Program-made: the position numbers and the translations under genes | NCBI GenBank assembly: GCA_033807775.1 | Contig: CM066312.1 | Coordinates: forward strand, 28,741,696 to 28,805,695 | Length of the DNA stretch: 64,000 nucleotides | Source: Saussurea involucrata | Taxonomy: Eukaryota > Streptophyta > Magnoliopsida > Asterales > Asteraceae | Direction of reading: 5' to 3' | In this document: piece after piece, positions 1-11,136 of the stretch | Layout: the number at the start of each line of letters is the position of its first letter | Numbering within the stretch: the first letter of the stretch is position 1 | The notes under the pieces: generated by a model | What the model was told of the DNA's origin: nothing | The model's input: only the letters and a program-made list of their open reading frames with translations | Database searches by the model: none

Positions 1-1540
1 CTATACACAATTATATATATCCCATAACACAATAATATCAACAAACAATCATAACTATCACACCCGAGCTATAGTAACACAAATATAATTTCCATCTTAT
101 ATAGTGAGAGAACTCACCTCAAAAGCAAGGTAGATGTCCTCAACAGCAAAACGAGTCGGCCAACACCAGCTCACCTTTTTCCACCTAAATAAGTGATATC
201 ACACGTCAAAACGAAGTCCTAGCCCAATGTCACAACTATAAGCTTACACACGAAAAATCCAGCTTTTACTCTAAGATTTACAGGTCTGTTCGGGACCTGT
301 TTATCCCCTCTTAAACTCATCAACCCAGAATTATTAATCCATAATCAGTTAGTTCCATGGCTTAGGGTTCCAGGGACATATCGTACGCGTTCTAACGATT
401 TTCCTACAAATTACTATGAATTTTCTAAAAACAGAACACGAAGCTGTCATGTGCAGACCTGCTGTGAAAACAGCCATTTTACGCCTAGTTAGAGGCCGAA
501 CCAGACTTCCGCTAAAACACGAAAAGTGTGCCCGACACAGAATGTGAACCATGGGCACCGGATTCGCCTCAATCCGAGCGACGACGGAAAGGTTATGACC
601 GTCGCAAAACAGTGGCAGGTTCATACTTTCCACATAAAATGACGATTTATAAAACGGTTCAAGGTTAATCGATTCGGGTTACGGTTTAGCTAAAAAGATT
701 CAGGTTTTAGGCAATCTGGGCTGGACCGTTGCCAGCACCACCCACTGCCACCTCCGGCGGCGGTGGTTTGCGGCGGCGGCGCCGACAATTGAGGTTTACG
801 ACTTTGGCGATAACGAGAACGGAACAACCCGACTACCCTATCCCGTCCCACACACACAGCCACACGCGCATATCCGCTGCTGTCCACGCGGCGGCGCCCG
901 GCGGCGGCCACACCGCCGGCAGCCATGGCTGCGGCGGTGGTGGTGGCGGTTTACGGTATTCTCGCGACGAAACAATACAAAAAGACAACGAAAAGGAAAA
1001 CGAACGACTACCTCGATGCGACTCCTCCTTCTCCCCGGCGTCTCTCTCTCTCTCTCCGGCGAACTCTCTCTCTTCACGGCTGTCTCTCTCTCTCTACACG
1101 GCAGTCTCTCTCTCTCTCTTCACGACAGTCTCTCTCTCTCCCGCCGCTGCTCTCTCTCTCTCTCTCTCTCGCAGCACCCTCGTCGCCGGCAAGAACCAGC
1201 GGCGGTGCTGGTGGTGGTTCCGGTGGAAACGCAGCGGCAGCAGCAGGGACGGTGGGGGGAAGAAGGGTTTAGGGTTTGCTATCTCTCTTTTTTTCTCGTT
1301 GCTCCCCACGAAACAAAAACCAAACAAACGAAATGTGGGTCTCGGTTGTGCATGGGCCGAACCCATGGTACCAAAATCCCTAAAAGACACCTTTGGTCCC
1401 TGCCCTTTTCAACCCTTGCACTTTAAATAAGGTTTTCCCCACCGATAACAGGTTTGATCTTTCTCGTTAATCCCGTTAACCAACAACGTAAAAAAAAATT
1501 AAATAAATAAAATAGGTCATACCGGGATACGGGCTTTACA
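1..1540 (-). repeat. Long LTR (family L), truncated by the window edge
   Basis: On the minus strand this begins TGTAAAGCCCG at 1540 and runs out of the window. It matches, in order, the solo LTR at 47276-49371: same opening, a GC-rich section with ATGGCTGCCGGC, the line ATGTCCCTGGAA-CCTAAG-CATGGAA, and a block ending in a GAGGTGAGTTC-like motif. A TATA-like TTATTTAAAG lies near 1423-1432, followed by an imperfect GAGA microsatellite (about 1041-1172). The other end and the target duplication are outside the window. Ty3/gypsy origin is likely from length and ends but not proven. ORFs inside it are not taken as genes. Confidence 0.8.
1041..1172 (-). repeat. Imperfect (GAGA)n / (TCTC)n microsatellite in LTR leader
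   Basis: Runs of TCTC broken by short GC-rich words repeat about six times. On the LTR's own strand this is GAGA-rich and lies downstream of the TATA-like box, where plant GAGA tracts can affect core promoter function. The family copy at 47276-49371 has only a short GAGA run in the equivalent place, so the expansion is copy-specific. Confidence 0.7.
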
Positions 1541-2266
1541 TTCTTAAACATTCAAGTTCTTAGAATTAGTAGAAGATTCAGATGATTCACCTTTTTCAAA
1601 TGTACTTGATTTATCAAAGAATTTCTTATTTTCTTTTAAAGCATTAACCTTGAAAAGATCATACTCAGCCTTTAACTTCTGTAGCTCTGTTATTTTCTGG
1701 ACATAAGATGTGTTTTCCTTTAAAACTTGTTGTAGTTTAAAATCAACATCACAGAAATCATTCTCAAGTTCATCAAAACTTTTCCTTAATTCTTCAAGCT
1801 CTTGATTAACAAGTTTAAATCTCTTTTCAAGTTCTGAAAAATTTTCTGAATTAGATTGAGAATTTTCAGTTGACTCAGAATTCTGACCTTCAGACTCAGA
1901 GATCTGACTAATGGAGTCAGAATTCTGACTAGAAGACTCAGACTTCTGACTGTCTGTTTCCAAAATTTTGCTTGCATCAAATATACTTTCAATGTCGGGA
2001 TAAGAAAAACTGGTTTGTTTATTTTTGTAACTGACATTAAAAGAGTCATATTTGAATTTAGCATCATTATATCTTGGTTTTTCTTCTGTTAGTTTTGAAA
2101 TATCTTTCTTAACCTTGTCTTCTGAAACTTCTAACTTCTCAATTTTTGGTTCAGAAATTGTTTCCTTTGCTTTTACAGAACTTGATTTTTTGTAAACTAT
2201 CTGAACTTGTTATAGAACTAGCAGGTCTCACAAAAACATCAACAATTTCTGGAATTTTTGGTTTAG
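1541..2266 (-). pseudogene. gag: Copia element A: distal part of gag spacer (Ser-rich coiled coil)
   Basis: This is the continuation of the ORF at 17658-19471; the 15.4-kb chromovirus G separates them. One open stretch (1544-1963) is rich in Ser, Gln, Glu and Asn, with reiterated SES/SQNS units followed by heptad-like ELEKRFKLVNQELEELRKS coiled coil. Upstream (1964-2266) the frame shifts at least once. Position and composition match the region between the gag zinc knuckle and the protease in the other copia elements here. The protease and rest of pol would lie left of the window, beyond the LTR that ends at 1540. No catalytic motif is present in this piece. Confidence 0.65.
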
Positions 2267-3926
2267 TGTAATACCCCGGGTAAGTTCGTTAGTTAAATTA
2301 TAGTTCCGTTAAACTATTTAATTTTATAATTAGTGTTTAGAGTAAGTTTGGGGTAAATTTATAAGTTTAAGGGTGAATAGTTTAAGGCTAAGAGGGTAAA
2401 TTAGTTTGATAATATATAATTAGGTGTCCAGATATTTTCATTTACAGCAGAAATTCAGTAGGTGTTGTGTGTGTTTTGAGAGAAAGAGAGAAAGAAGAAA
2501 AAGGAAGGGTTAGGGCTCCATTTGGTGTGTTTGGAGGTGATTACAGGTATGTTCCTTTACAAATTATGTATGTAATTGATAGTAGATAGTTTCTATTGGA
2601 GTAGAATCGTTCATTTCATGTTTAGGATTGATTCTGTCAATTTCTGGGTAAAAAGTAGTCAAACCGACAGAGGTTTCCGGATAGATTGAATGTGTCCGGA
2701 TAGTTCGTTGGTAGTGTCCGGTGGTTTTGATTGCTGGTGTCTGGAAAATTCATCTACCCGGTAAGTATCCCTTTTCTTTATGTTTCTGGATGATATAAGA
2801 TACCGGATGGTATCCGGGTTACTTTGATTTCCGGGTGTCGTCCGGATTTGCCGTCCGGAAAGGTTATGCTGTCCGGAAAGATGTATTGTCCGGATAGTTT
2901 GGGTTGTCCGGAAACTTTGAGCTGTTTGGTCATTTTTGATATTTCAGATAATTTTAGTTATGATTTTTGACTGAGGACTGAATAAAGTTTTCTAAAAAAA
3001 ATCTAGGGGCGTTGCCCCTTGACCCCATCCGCTAACCGGGTAGCGGAACCCCCGTGTTAAGTCGCCGTAGGGAAACAATTAAGGATAAGAGTTTGATAGA
3101 ATAAATAGGATTCTCAGCCTGCTAGAGAGTCTTCTGTGTTCTATATGGTAAAGTGATACTTGTATTTAATTTTTTCAGATATTGTGAATTTGAAGTGAAA
3201 GACTGAATCTATTGAAAAGGCTTGGAAAGGATTTTTGGTGATAAGCAAAATAGGTGAGTTTTACTTTAAAACGTTTTGAAACTGGAATACATATATGCGT
3301 GGATTGGGAATGTGATAGATGGTATGCTTATGTGTTTCTGTATGTAATATAATATATTGAGATATTATATTTACATGAGTATTCTACTATACGAGAATAC
3401 GTGGCCGGGCTTAGGACCAGTGTGTTGGCTGTAATAGTCGTACATCCTTGTTGGCTGTAATTGTCGTACAGCGAAGATAATTTATTAGTTGGCTTGCAAC
3501 CAACTAATATGGTCAAGAGAATGAGATGGAAAAATACATGATGATTGAGTCATAACTGGTAATTTTGTTTGTATTATGTGAATGGTGGTGTGCAAAGGAT
3601 TTTCAAAGAAACAAGGATTTTCTCACTAGACCTTTAGGTCTAACCCTCATTTTGTTTTTAAAATATGTATTCCAGGTTGTGGATAAAGTAAGGACAAGTA
3701 AGCAGGGTAATCGGTGAAAAGCTTTTGAGAAGGCGTATATTTTTGAAGATTATGACATATTTTGTAGTTATGATGTAATGTAACTAGGGAAAAAGTTTGT
3801 AATGAATTATCTTATTTTGGATTGTAAAGACTAGCGGACCGTATTTGTTAGAAGATGTATCTTGTTATGTAACGACGTTATGCAATGTAAGATATTTGTT
3901 ATATATTTGGAAATCGGGTTGTTACA
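2267..3926 (+). repeat. 5' LTR of chromovirus G
   Basis: 1,660 bp, TG...CA ends, followed two bases later by the primer site. It contains a cluster of TCCGGA-type words (about 2685-2910), a hairpin-forming GGGGCGTTGCCCC near 3005, and an AT-rich 3' part. Compared with the 3' LTR it lacks about 16 bp near 2375, has an extra TCCGG-containing segment near 2890 and an extra stretch of roughly 70 bp near 3545-3615. The 3' LTR has an additional GC hairpin copy. The two LTRs therefore differ by several indels. Confidence 0.95.
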
Positions 3927-3928
3927 GG

Positions 3929-3940
3929 TGGTATCAGAGC
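3929..3940 (+). other. Primer binding site (initiator Met tRNA)
   Basis: TGGTATCAGAGC begins two bases after the LTR's terminal CA. It is the standard plant site complementary to the 3' end of initiator methionine tRNA, from which minus-strand DNA synthesis starts. Confidence 0.93.
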
Positions 3941-4161
3941 CCTAGTTTAAGGGATTTAGGTATTAGTATCTGTACCTAGACTTAAACTACATGTGAAGTA
4001 GGATGTCCCTATTATTGTAGAACCTTGGGATGTTAAATATAAAAAGGTAGAAGGAGCATCATGTAAGGTAATTTCAGATTACACTTGGCCAGTGTAATTG
4101 GAAAACCTTGTTATATGGGGTATGTGCTTATGAGTATATTAACCTTGTTTGAATCTACAGA

Positions 4162-5358
4162 ATGGCAAGCGGTACTAGACAAACGAATCGGGGAGGAGGA
4201 AATCCTAATAGAACAAATCCAACAGTTGGGGCAAGGGGAAGAGGAGGAGAAAGAGGTAGAGGCAGAACTGGAGGCAGAGTTCACGGGCGCGACACAGAAT
4301 TTGTTACAAGAGACAACTTAGCAGCTGAAATGAGAAGATTACAAGTCAATATCCAAGCTATGTTCAACCAAACTCATAATACTGAAACAGAGAGACCAGA
4401 TCCTACTCATGAAGAGGAGATGGCCATTACACCTACTGTCGTACCAGTAGTGAAGAAATGTGATTATAAAATGTTCCTAAGTTGTAAGCCTCCGACCTAC
4501 GTAGGAGACAGGGACCCAGTGAAAGCTATGAGATGGCTGAAGGAAATAGAAGCTATCTTCAAGACTTGTAAGTGTGCTGAAGAGGATAGAGTACTTTATG
4601 GAACCACAATGTTGAAGGGCGATGCTTTATACTGGTGGGAAGGTCATATTTCATCTGGAGGGTCTGACATATATTCTACCTTCTCTTGGGAATAATTCGT
4701 TATAGGTTTCAGGAAACAATTCTGTCCTCTTGCAGCGGTTAAACAACTGGAGGGGGAGTTTATGAACTTGCAGCAAGGGAATCTATTAGTTTGGGACTAC
4801 ACCGCTCGTTTTCTGGAAAAGTCTCGTTTCGCGGAATACTACGTTGCCACGGAGGCAATGAAGATTGAAAGGTTTATCTTCGGATTGAATGCAGAAGTTA
4901 GAAGTTTTGTGATTGCTAAAGGACCAGAAACTTTCTCCGCCGCAGTAGACGCCGCAGAAACCGTGGAGCAAGATAAAGGGAGAAGTATTAGTGATAGAGG
5001 TGCGGGGAAAAGAAAGTGGGAAGGACCGCAGTATGATCCGAAGAAGTCCAGGTTTCAGCGATTTGATAACCGTTCACATTTCCGATCAGCGGAAAGACCT
5101 TGTCCGAAGTGCAACCGTATCCACCAAGGAAATTGTCAAATGGATCCTCGGGTTTGTTTTAGGTGTGGGAAGACCGGGGATGTTGTTAAAGACTGTCGAG
5201 TGACGCAGTTTTGTTTCTCATGTAATTCTCCGGATCACATTTAGTCTGATTGTCCGAGGGGAAGGATACAGCAAGGGGGTACATCAGGGAGACCAGCGGT
5301 TGTCAGACCGATAGTACCGAGACTAGAGCCGCCAAGAACAAGAGGTCGTGCATTTCAG
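4162..5358 (+). pseudogene. gag: Gag of chromovirus G (two nonsense codons)
   Basis: Gag forms the virus-like particle and packages RNA. The ATG at 4162 starts a basic Gly/Arg-rich N-terminus (RGRGGERGRGRTGG), followed by the retrotransposon capsid region with the usual signatures PPTYVGDRDPVKAMRWLKE and MLKGDALYWWE. The frame continues through a stop at 4693-4695 (GAA to TAA by comparison with its context) and another at 5242-5244. The first zinc knuckle reads CFRCGKTGDVVKDC, so the expected histidine is replaced. A second knuckle begins CFSCNSPDHI and is cut by the second stop. The same frame runs on into protease, so gag and pol were one polyprotein. Confidence 0.88.
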
Positions 5359-7652
5359 ATGACAGCTCAAGAAGCGGAGGAAACTCTGGATGTGGTTACA
5401 GGTACATTTTTAATAAACTCTACACGTGCTAAAGTGTTATCTGATTCTGGTGCAAACCGATCGTTTGTGTCACCTTCTTTTGCTGCCTATATGCATTTAA
5501 AGCCTAAAGTGTTAGATCGTGCGTTAATGGTAGATACGGCTAATGATAATCAAGTACCGGTTAATGAGGTATTTGATAGTTGTGTGATAAACATAGATGG
5601 GTGCGGGGTACCTATTCAGTTATTTCTTATAGCCTTGATCGAGTTCGATGTGGTAGTGGGGATGGATTGGTTAGCCGTGAATCAGGCTAACATAGATTGT
5701 GATAAGAAATTAATAAATGTTGTCTTACCTGAGAAGGGACCGGTAGTGATTTATGGTGATCGAAGAAATCATCAGTCTTGTCTTATATCTATGATAAAAG
5801 CTCGTAAGTGTGTCAGCAAGGGTTGCCCTAGTTACTTAGCTTATCTGATAGATATTAAGCCAGAAAAGAATAAGTTGGAAGATATTCCTATTGTTAGTGA
5901 ATTTCCAGAAGTATTCCCTGAAGACTTGAATAGCCTTCCGCCCGTTAGACAAGTAGAGTTTGGTATAGATCTGATTCCTGGAGCCGCTCCTATAGCCCGT
6001 GCACCGTATTGTTTAGCGCCACCAGAGATGAAAGAAATGATGACGCAACTGCAAGATCTTTCCGATAAAGGAATCATCAGACCCAGTTCTTCGCCGTGGG
6101 GTGCACCAGTTTTGTTTGTGAAAAAGAAGGATGGTTCGATGAGAATGTGTATTGACTAACGAGAACTGAATAAGCGCACGATCAAGAACAAGTATCCGCT
6201 TCCCATAATTGATGACCTCTTCGATCAATTAGTTGGAGCTTGTTATTTCTCCAAGATTGATCTAAGATCTGGTTATCATCAACTGAAGGTTAAAGAAGGA
6301 GACGTTCTAAAAACTGCTTTTCGCACAAGGTATGGTCATTATGAATTCTTAGTGATGCAGTTTGGACTGACGAACGCTCCAGCTGCCTTTATGGATTTAA
6401 TGATCCGGGTAAGTAAGCCGTATCTCGATAAATTTGTTATTGTATTTATCGATGATATACTTATCTATTCCCGATCCAAGGAAGAGCACGCGCAACATCT
6501 TCGTTTGGTTCTGGAGTTACTGAAGAAAGAAAAGTTGTATGCTAAATTTTGAAAATCTGAATTCTGGCTACGAGAAGTTCAGTTTCTGGGGCATGTAGTT
6601 ACCGAGAAAGGCATTCAAGTGGATCCGATGAAAGTGGAAGCGATTGAAAAGTGGGAACCGCCGAGAACGCCAACCGAAGTACGTAGTTTTCTGGGTTTAG
6701 CCGGCTACTATTGAAAGTTTATAAAAGACTTCTCTCGTATCGCGACGCCTTTGACTAAGCTGACTCGAAAGAATCTGAAGTTTGAATGGAAAGCAGAATA
6801 GGATGGAACATTCAGGGTATTGAAAGAGAAACTTTGCAGGGAGCCGATTTTGTCACTATCGGAAGGTTCCGAAGTCTTTGTTGTTTACAGTGATGCTTCC
6901 AAACTGGGATTGGGATGTGTACTTATGCAGCGTGGAAAGGTTATTGCTTATGCTTCTCGTCAGTTAAAAGATCATGAAAGACAGTATCCTACACACGACA
7001 TGGAACTGGCAGCAGTTGTATTCGCGTTGAAGATTTGGAGACATTATTTTTATGGCTCTAGATGACAAATTTATACCGATCATAAGAGTCTCCAACATCT
7101 TTTTGATCAGAAGGAACTAAATATGAGGAAAAGAAGATGACTAGAATTGGTGAATGATTACGACTGTGAAATCCTTTATCATCCGGGAAAGGCGAATGTG
7201 GTAGTTGATGCACTAAGTCGTCAAGAAAGGAATGGAACAATAAAAGCTATTTCACTACGAGCTGAACTCCTACCAAACATCTTTGACGAATTGCAGAAGT
7301 GTCAAATAGAAGCTTTTCAAGAAGAACACTTGAAACCAGAACGGTTAGTGGGTATATCAGCATTGCTTTTAAAAGATAATCGTGGGTTATTGTGTTTGGG
7401 AAACAGAATCTAGGTGCCTCGTTTGGGTGGTTTACGTGATCGTGTACTACAAGAAGCTCATCAATCTCGATTCTCTATTCATCCAGGTACGAATAAGATG
7501 TATAAAGATCTAAAACAATTCTATTGGTGGCCGGGAATAAAAAGAAGCATTGCTCAACATGTGGAAGGTTGTACTACTTGTAAGAAGGTAAAAATTGAAC
7601 ATCAAAAGCCGTTTGGTCAGTTACAACGATTAGAAATGCATGACCTCTTGTT
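5359..7652 (+). pseudogene. pol: Pol copy 1 of G: protease, RT, RNase H, start of integrase
   Basis: Protease has the active-site SDSGANRSFV near 5440 and the flap-side motif VVVGMDWL. RT follows from about 5880: conserved GIIRPSSSPWGAPVLFVKKK, IDLRSGYHQLKV and the catalytic FIDDILIYS near 6445. RNase H has VVYSDASKLGLG and HDMELAAVVFALK. The integrase zinc-finger region (HP..., C..C in EGCTTCKKV) ends at about 7637, where a filler of about 15 bp joins back to the start of RT. At least seven nonsense codons lie in one otherwise open frame, including those near 6157, 6550, 6712, 6798, 7063, 7138 and 7411. It lacks the integrase catalytic core. Confidence 0.9.
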
Positions 7653-10477
7653 CATATTCCTATTGTTAGTGAATTTCCAGAAGTATTCCCTGAAGACTTG
7701 AATAGCCTTCCGCCCGTTAGACAAGTAGAGTTTGGTATAGATCTGATTCCTGGAGCCGCTCCTATAGCCCGTGCACCGTATCGTTTAGCGCCACCAGAGA
7801 TGAAAGAAATGATGACACAACTGCAAGATCTTTCCGATAAGGGATTCACCAGACCCAGTTCTTCGTCGTGGGGTGCACCAGTTTTGTTTGTGAAAAAGAA
7901 GGATTGTTCGATGAGAATGTGTATTGACTACCGGGAACTGAATAAGCGCACGATCAAGAACAAGTATCCGCTTCCCAGAATTGATGACCTCTTCGATCAA
8001 TTAGTTGGAGCTTGTTATTTCTCCAAGATTGATCTAAGATCTGGTTATCATCAAATGAAGGTTAAAGAAGGAGACGTTCTAAAAACTGCTTTTCGCACAA
8101 GGTATGGTCATTATGAATTCTTAGTGATGTCGTTTGGACCGACGAATGCTCCAGCTGCCTTTATGGATTTAATGAATCGGGTATGTAAGCCGTATCTCGA
8201 TAAATTTGTTATTGTATTTATCGATGATATAATTATCTATTCCCGATCCTGGGAAGAGCACGCGCAACATCTTCGTTTGGTTCTGGAGTTACTGAAGAAA
8301 GAAAACTTGTATGCTAAATTTTCAAAATGTGAATTCTGGCTACGATAAGTTCAGTTTCTGGGGCATGTAGTTTCCGAGAAAGGCATTCAAGTGGATCCGA
8401 TGAAAGTGGAAGCGATTGAAAAGTGGGAACCACCGAGAACGCCAACCGAAGTACATAGTTTTCTGGGTTTAGCCGGCTACTATCGAAAGTTTATAAAAGA
8501 CTTCTCTCGTATCGCGACGCCTTTGAGTAAGCTGACTCGAAAGAATCTGAAGTTTGAATGGAAAGCAGAACAGGATGGAGCATTCAGGGTATTGAAAGAG
8601 AAACTTTGCAGTGCGCCGATTTTGTCACTACCGGAAGGTTCCGAAGTCTTTGTTGTTTACACTGATGCTTCCAAAATGGGATTGGGATGTGTACTTATGC
8701 AGCGTGGAAAGGTTATTGCTTATGTTTCTCGTCAGTTAAAAGATCATGAAAGACAGTATCCTACACACGACATGGAACTGGCAGCAGTTGTATTCGCGTT
8801 GAAGATTTGGAGACATTATCTTTACGGCTCTAGATGTCAAATTTATACCGCTCATAAGAGTCTCCAACATCTTTTTGATCAGAAGGAACTAAATATGAGG
8901 CAAAGAAGATGGCTAGAATTGGTGAATGATTACGACTGTGAAATCCTTTATCATCCGGGAAAGGCGAATGTGGTAGCTGATGCACTAAGTCGTCAAGAAA
9001 GGAGTGGAACAATAAAAGCTATTTCACTACGAGCTGAACTCCTACCTAACATCTTTGACGAATTGCAGAAGTGTCAAATAGAAGCTTTTCAAGAAGAACA
9101 CTTGAAACCAGAACGGTTAGTGGGTATATCAGCATTGCTTGTAAAAGATGATCGTGGGTTGTTGTGTTTGGGAAACAGAATCTGGGTGCCTCGTTTGGGT
9201 GGTTTACGTGATCATGTACTACAAGAAGCTCATCAATCTCGATTCTCTATTCATCCATGTACGAATAAGATGTATAAAGATCTAAAACAATTCTATTGGT
9301 GGCCGGGAATAAAAAAAGCATTGCTCAACATGTGGAAGGTTGTACTACTTGTAAGAAGGTAAAAATTGAACATCAAAAGCCATTTGGTCAGTTACAACGA
9401 TTAGATATACCTATGTGGAAATGGGATCAGATTACTACAGATTTCATCACAAAGTTACCAAGAACTCCGAAGGGATTTGATTCTATTTGGGTGATAGTCG
9501 ACAGGTTGACGACGTCTGCACACTTTTTATTGATAAAGGAAACTGATTCATTGTAACGATTAGCTAAATTGTACATTGATGATATAGTAACTCGACATGG
9601 AGTTCGGATCTCGATCATTTCTGATCGTGATAGTCGTTTTACTTCAAGATTCTGGAGAAGTTTTCAAAAGGAAATGGGGACGCAGATAAAGTTAAGCACA
9701 TCATATCATCCTCAAACTGACGGTCAGAGTGAACGAACGATTCAGACATTAGAAGATATGCTCCGGGCTTGCATTGTTGACTTTGGGGGAGCGTGGGATA
9801 AACATTTACCATTGATCGAATATGCCTATAACAGCAGTTATCATTCCAGCATACAAGCGGCACCGTTTGAAGTTTTATATGGTAGAAAATGTCGAACTCC
9901 TTTGTGTTGGAACGAAGTGGGGGAGAAACAGCTAGCGGGGCCGGATATAGTTCAGTTAACCGCGAATAAGGTTACTCAGATTCGAGAAAGATTGAAAGTG
10001 GCTCAAGATAGACAGAAAAGCTACGCCGACCGACGCCGGAAACCGTTAGAATTCCAAGTTGGAGATTTTGTAATGTTAAAATTCTCACCTTGGAAAGGAG
10101 TCCTTTGGTTTGGGAAACAAGGTAAGCTTAGTCCAAGGTATATCGGGCCGTTTGCAATTACAGAAAGGATCGGTGAAGTAGCATACAGGTTGGATCTTCC
10201 GCCAGAGTTAAGCAGGATTCATAACGCGTTTCATATATCGACTTTTCGAAAGTGTTTAGTTACGCCAGATCAAGCAGTTTCTCTACCAGATATACAAGTT
10301 GAGGAAAAGCTAAATTATGTGGAAGAACCAGAAGCAATAGTTGATCACAAGGTTAAAGAGTTGCAGAACAAAGTAATCAGACAAGTGAATGTTCAGTGGC
10401 GATATCATAGAGGTCAGGATGCTACTTGGGAATCAGAATCAGAAATGAGAACCAAGTACCCATACCTTTTTGCCTAA
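7653..10477 (+). pseudogene. pol: Pol copy 2 of G: RT, RNase H, integrase, chromodomain
   Basis: This restarts at the protease-RT linker (IPIVSEFPEVFPEDLNSLPP) and duplicates 5881-7637 at an offset of 1,772 bp. RT keeps IDLRSGYHQMKV and FIDDIIIYS; RNase H keeps VVYTDASKMGLG. Breaks are a stop at 8346-8348, a 1-base loss near 9313 (AAAAAGAAG reduced to AAAAAAAG) that shifts frame in the zinc-finger region, and a stop at 9554-9556. The integrase core shows TTDFITKLPRT, ISDRDSRFTSRFW and HPQTDGQSERTIQ (D,D,E), then the GPF module LSPRYIGPFAITERIGEV and a chromodomain ending QDATWESESEMRTKYPYLF. A chromodomain guides integration to modified histones in this clade. It is far less decayed than copy 1. 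Confidence 0.9.
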
Positions 10478-10499
10478 CAGAAATCCGGGGTGGAATTCT

Positions 10500-10515
10500 T
10501 TTGAGGGGGAGATGA
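10500..10515 (+). other. Polypurine tract of chromovirus G (first of four)
   Basis: TTGAGGGGGAGATGA directly precedes TGTAATACC of the adjoining LTR. This is the purine-rich primer for plus-strand DNA synthesis. Exact copies stand before the LTR starts at 12357, 14198 and 16039. Confidence 0.9.
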
Positions 10516-11117
10516 TGTAATACCCCGGGTAAGTTCGTTAGTTAAATTATAGTTCCGTTAAATTTTTTAATTTTATAATTAGTGTTTAGAGTAAGTTTGG
10601 GGTAAATTTATAAGTTTAAGGGTGAATTGGTTAATTGTGAATAGTTTAAGGCTAAGAGGGTAAATTAGTTTGATAATATCTAATTAGGTGTCCAGATATT
10701 TTCATTTACAGCAGAAAATCACTAGGTGTTGTATGTGTTTTGAGAGAAAGAGAGAAAGAAGAAAAAGGAAGGGTTAGGGCTCCATTTAGTGTGTTTGTAG
10801 GTGATTACTGGTATGTTCCTTTACAAATTATGTATGTAATTGATAGTAGATAGTTTCTATCGGAGTAGAATCGTTCATTTCATGTTTAGGATTGATTCTG
10901 TCAATTTCTGGGTAAAAAGTAGTCAAACCGACAGAGGTTTCTGGATAGATTGAATGTGTCTGGATAGTTCGTTGGTAGTGTCCGGTGGTTTTGATTGCTG
11001 GTGTCCGGACGATTCATCTACCCGGTAAGTACCCCTTTTCTTTAAGTTTCCGGATGATATAAGATACCGGATGGAATCCGGGTTACTTTGGTTTCCGGGT
11101 GTCATCCGGATTGTTTA
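10516..11117 (+). repeat. Partial LTR of G, unit 1
   Basis: The first 602 bp of the LTR, cut after CATCCGGATTGTTTA within the TCCGGA-rich cluster and joined to integrase sequence. It keeps the LTR 5' end, but the downstream LTR half and the terminal CA are missing. Confidence 0.95.
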
Positions 11118-11136
11118 AAGATCTAAAACAATTCTA

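Noticed and set aside
729..1430. 233-residue open frame, GC-rich with Leu/Ser-rich repeats
   Set aside because: It is antisense to the LTR, low complexity, and formed by the TCTC microsatellite. No family motif.
3929..3940. Possible tRNA-derived sequences at TGGTATCAGAGC sites
   Set aside because: Only 12-18 bases matching the tRNA 3' end, each next to an LTR: primer sites, not tRNA genes.
10923..11105. Repeated 60-residue minus-strand frame in each partial LTR
   Set aside because: Antisense frame across the TCCGGA cluster, repeated only because the LTR is repeated.
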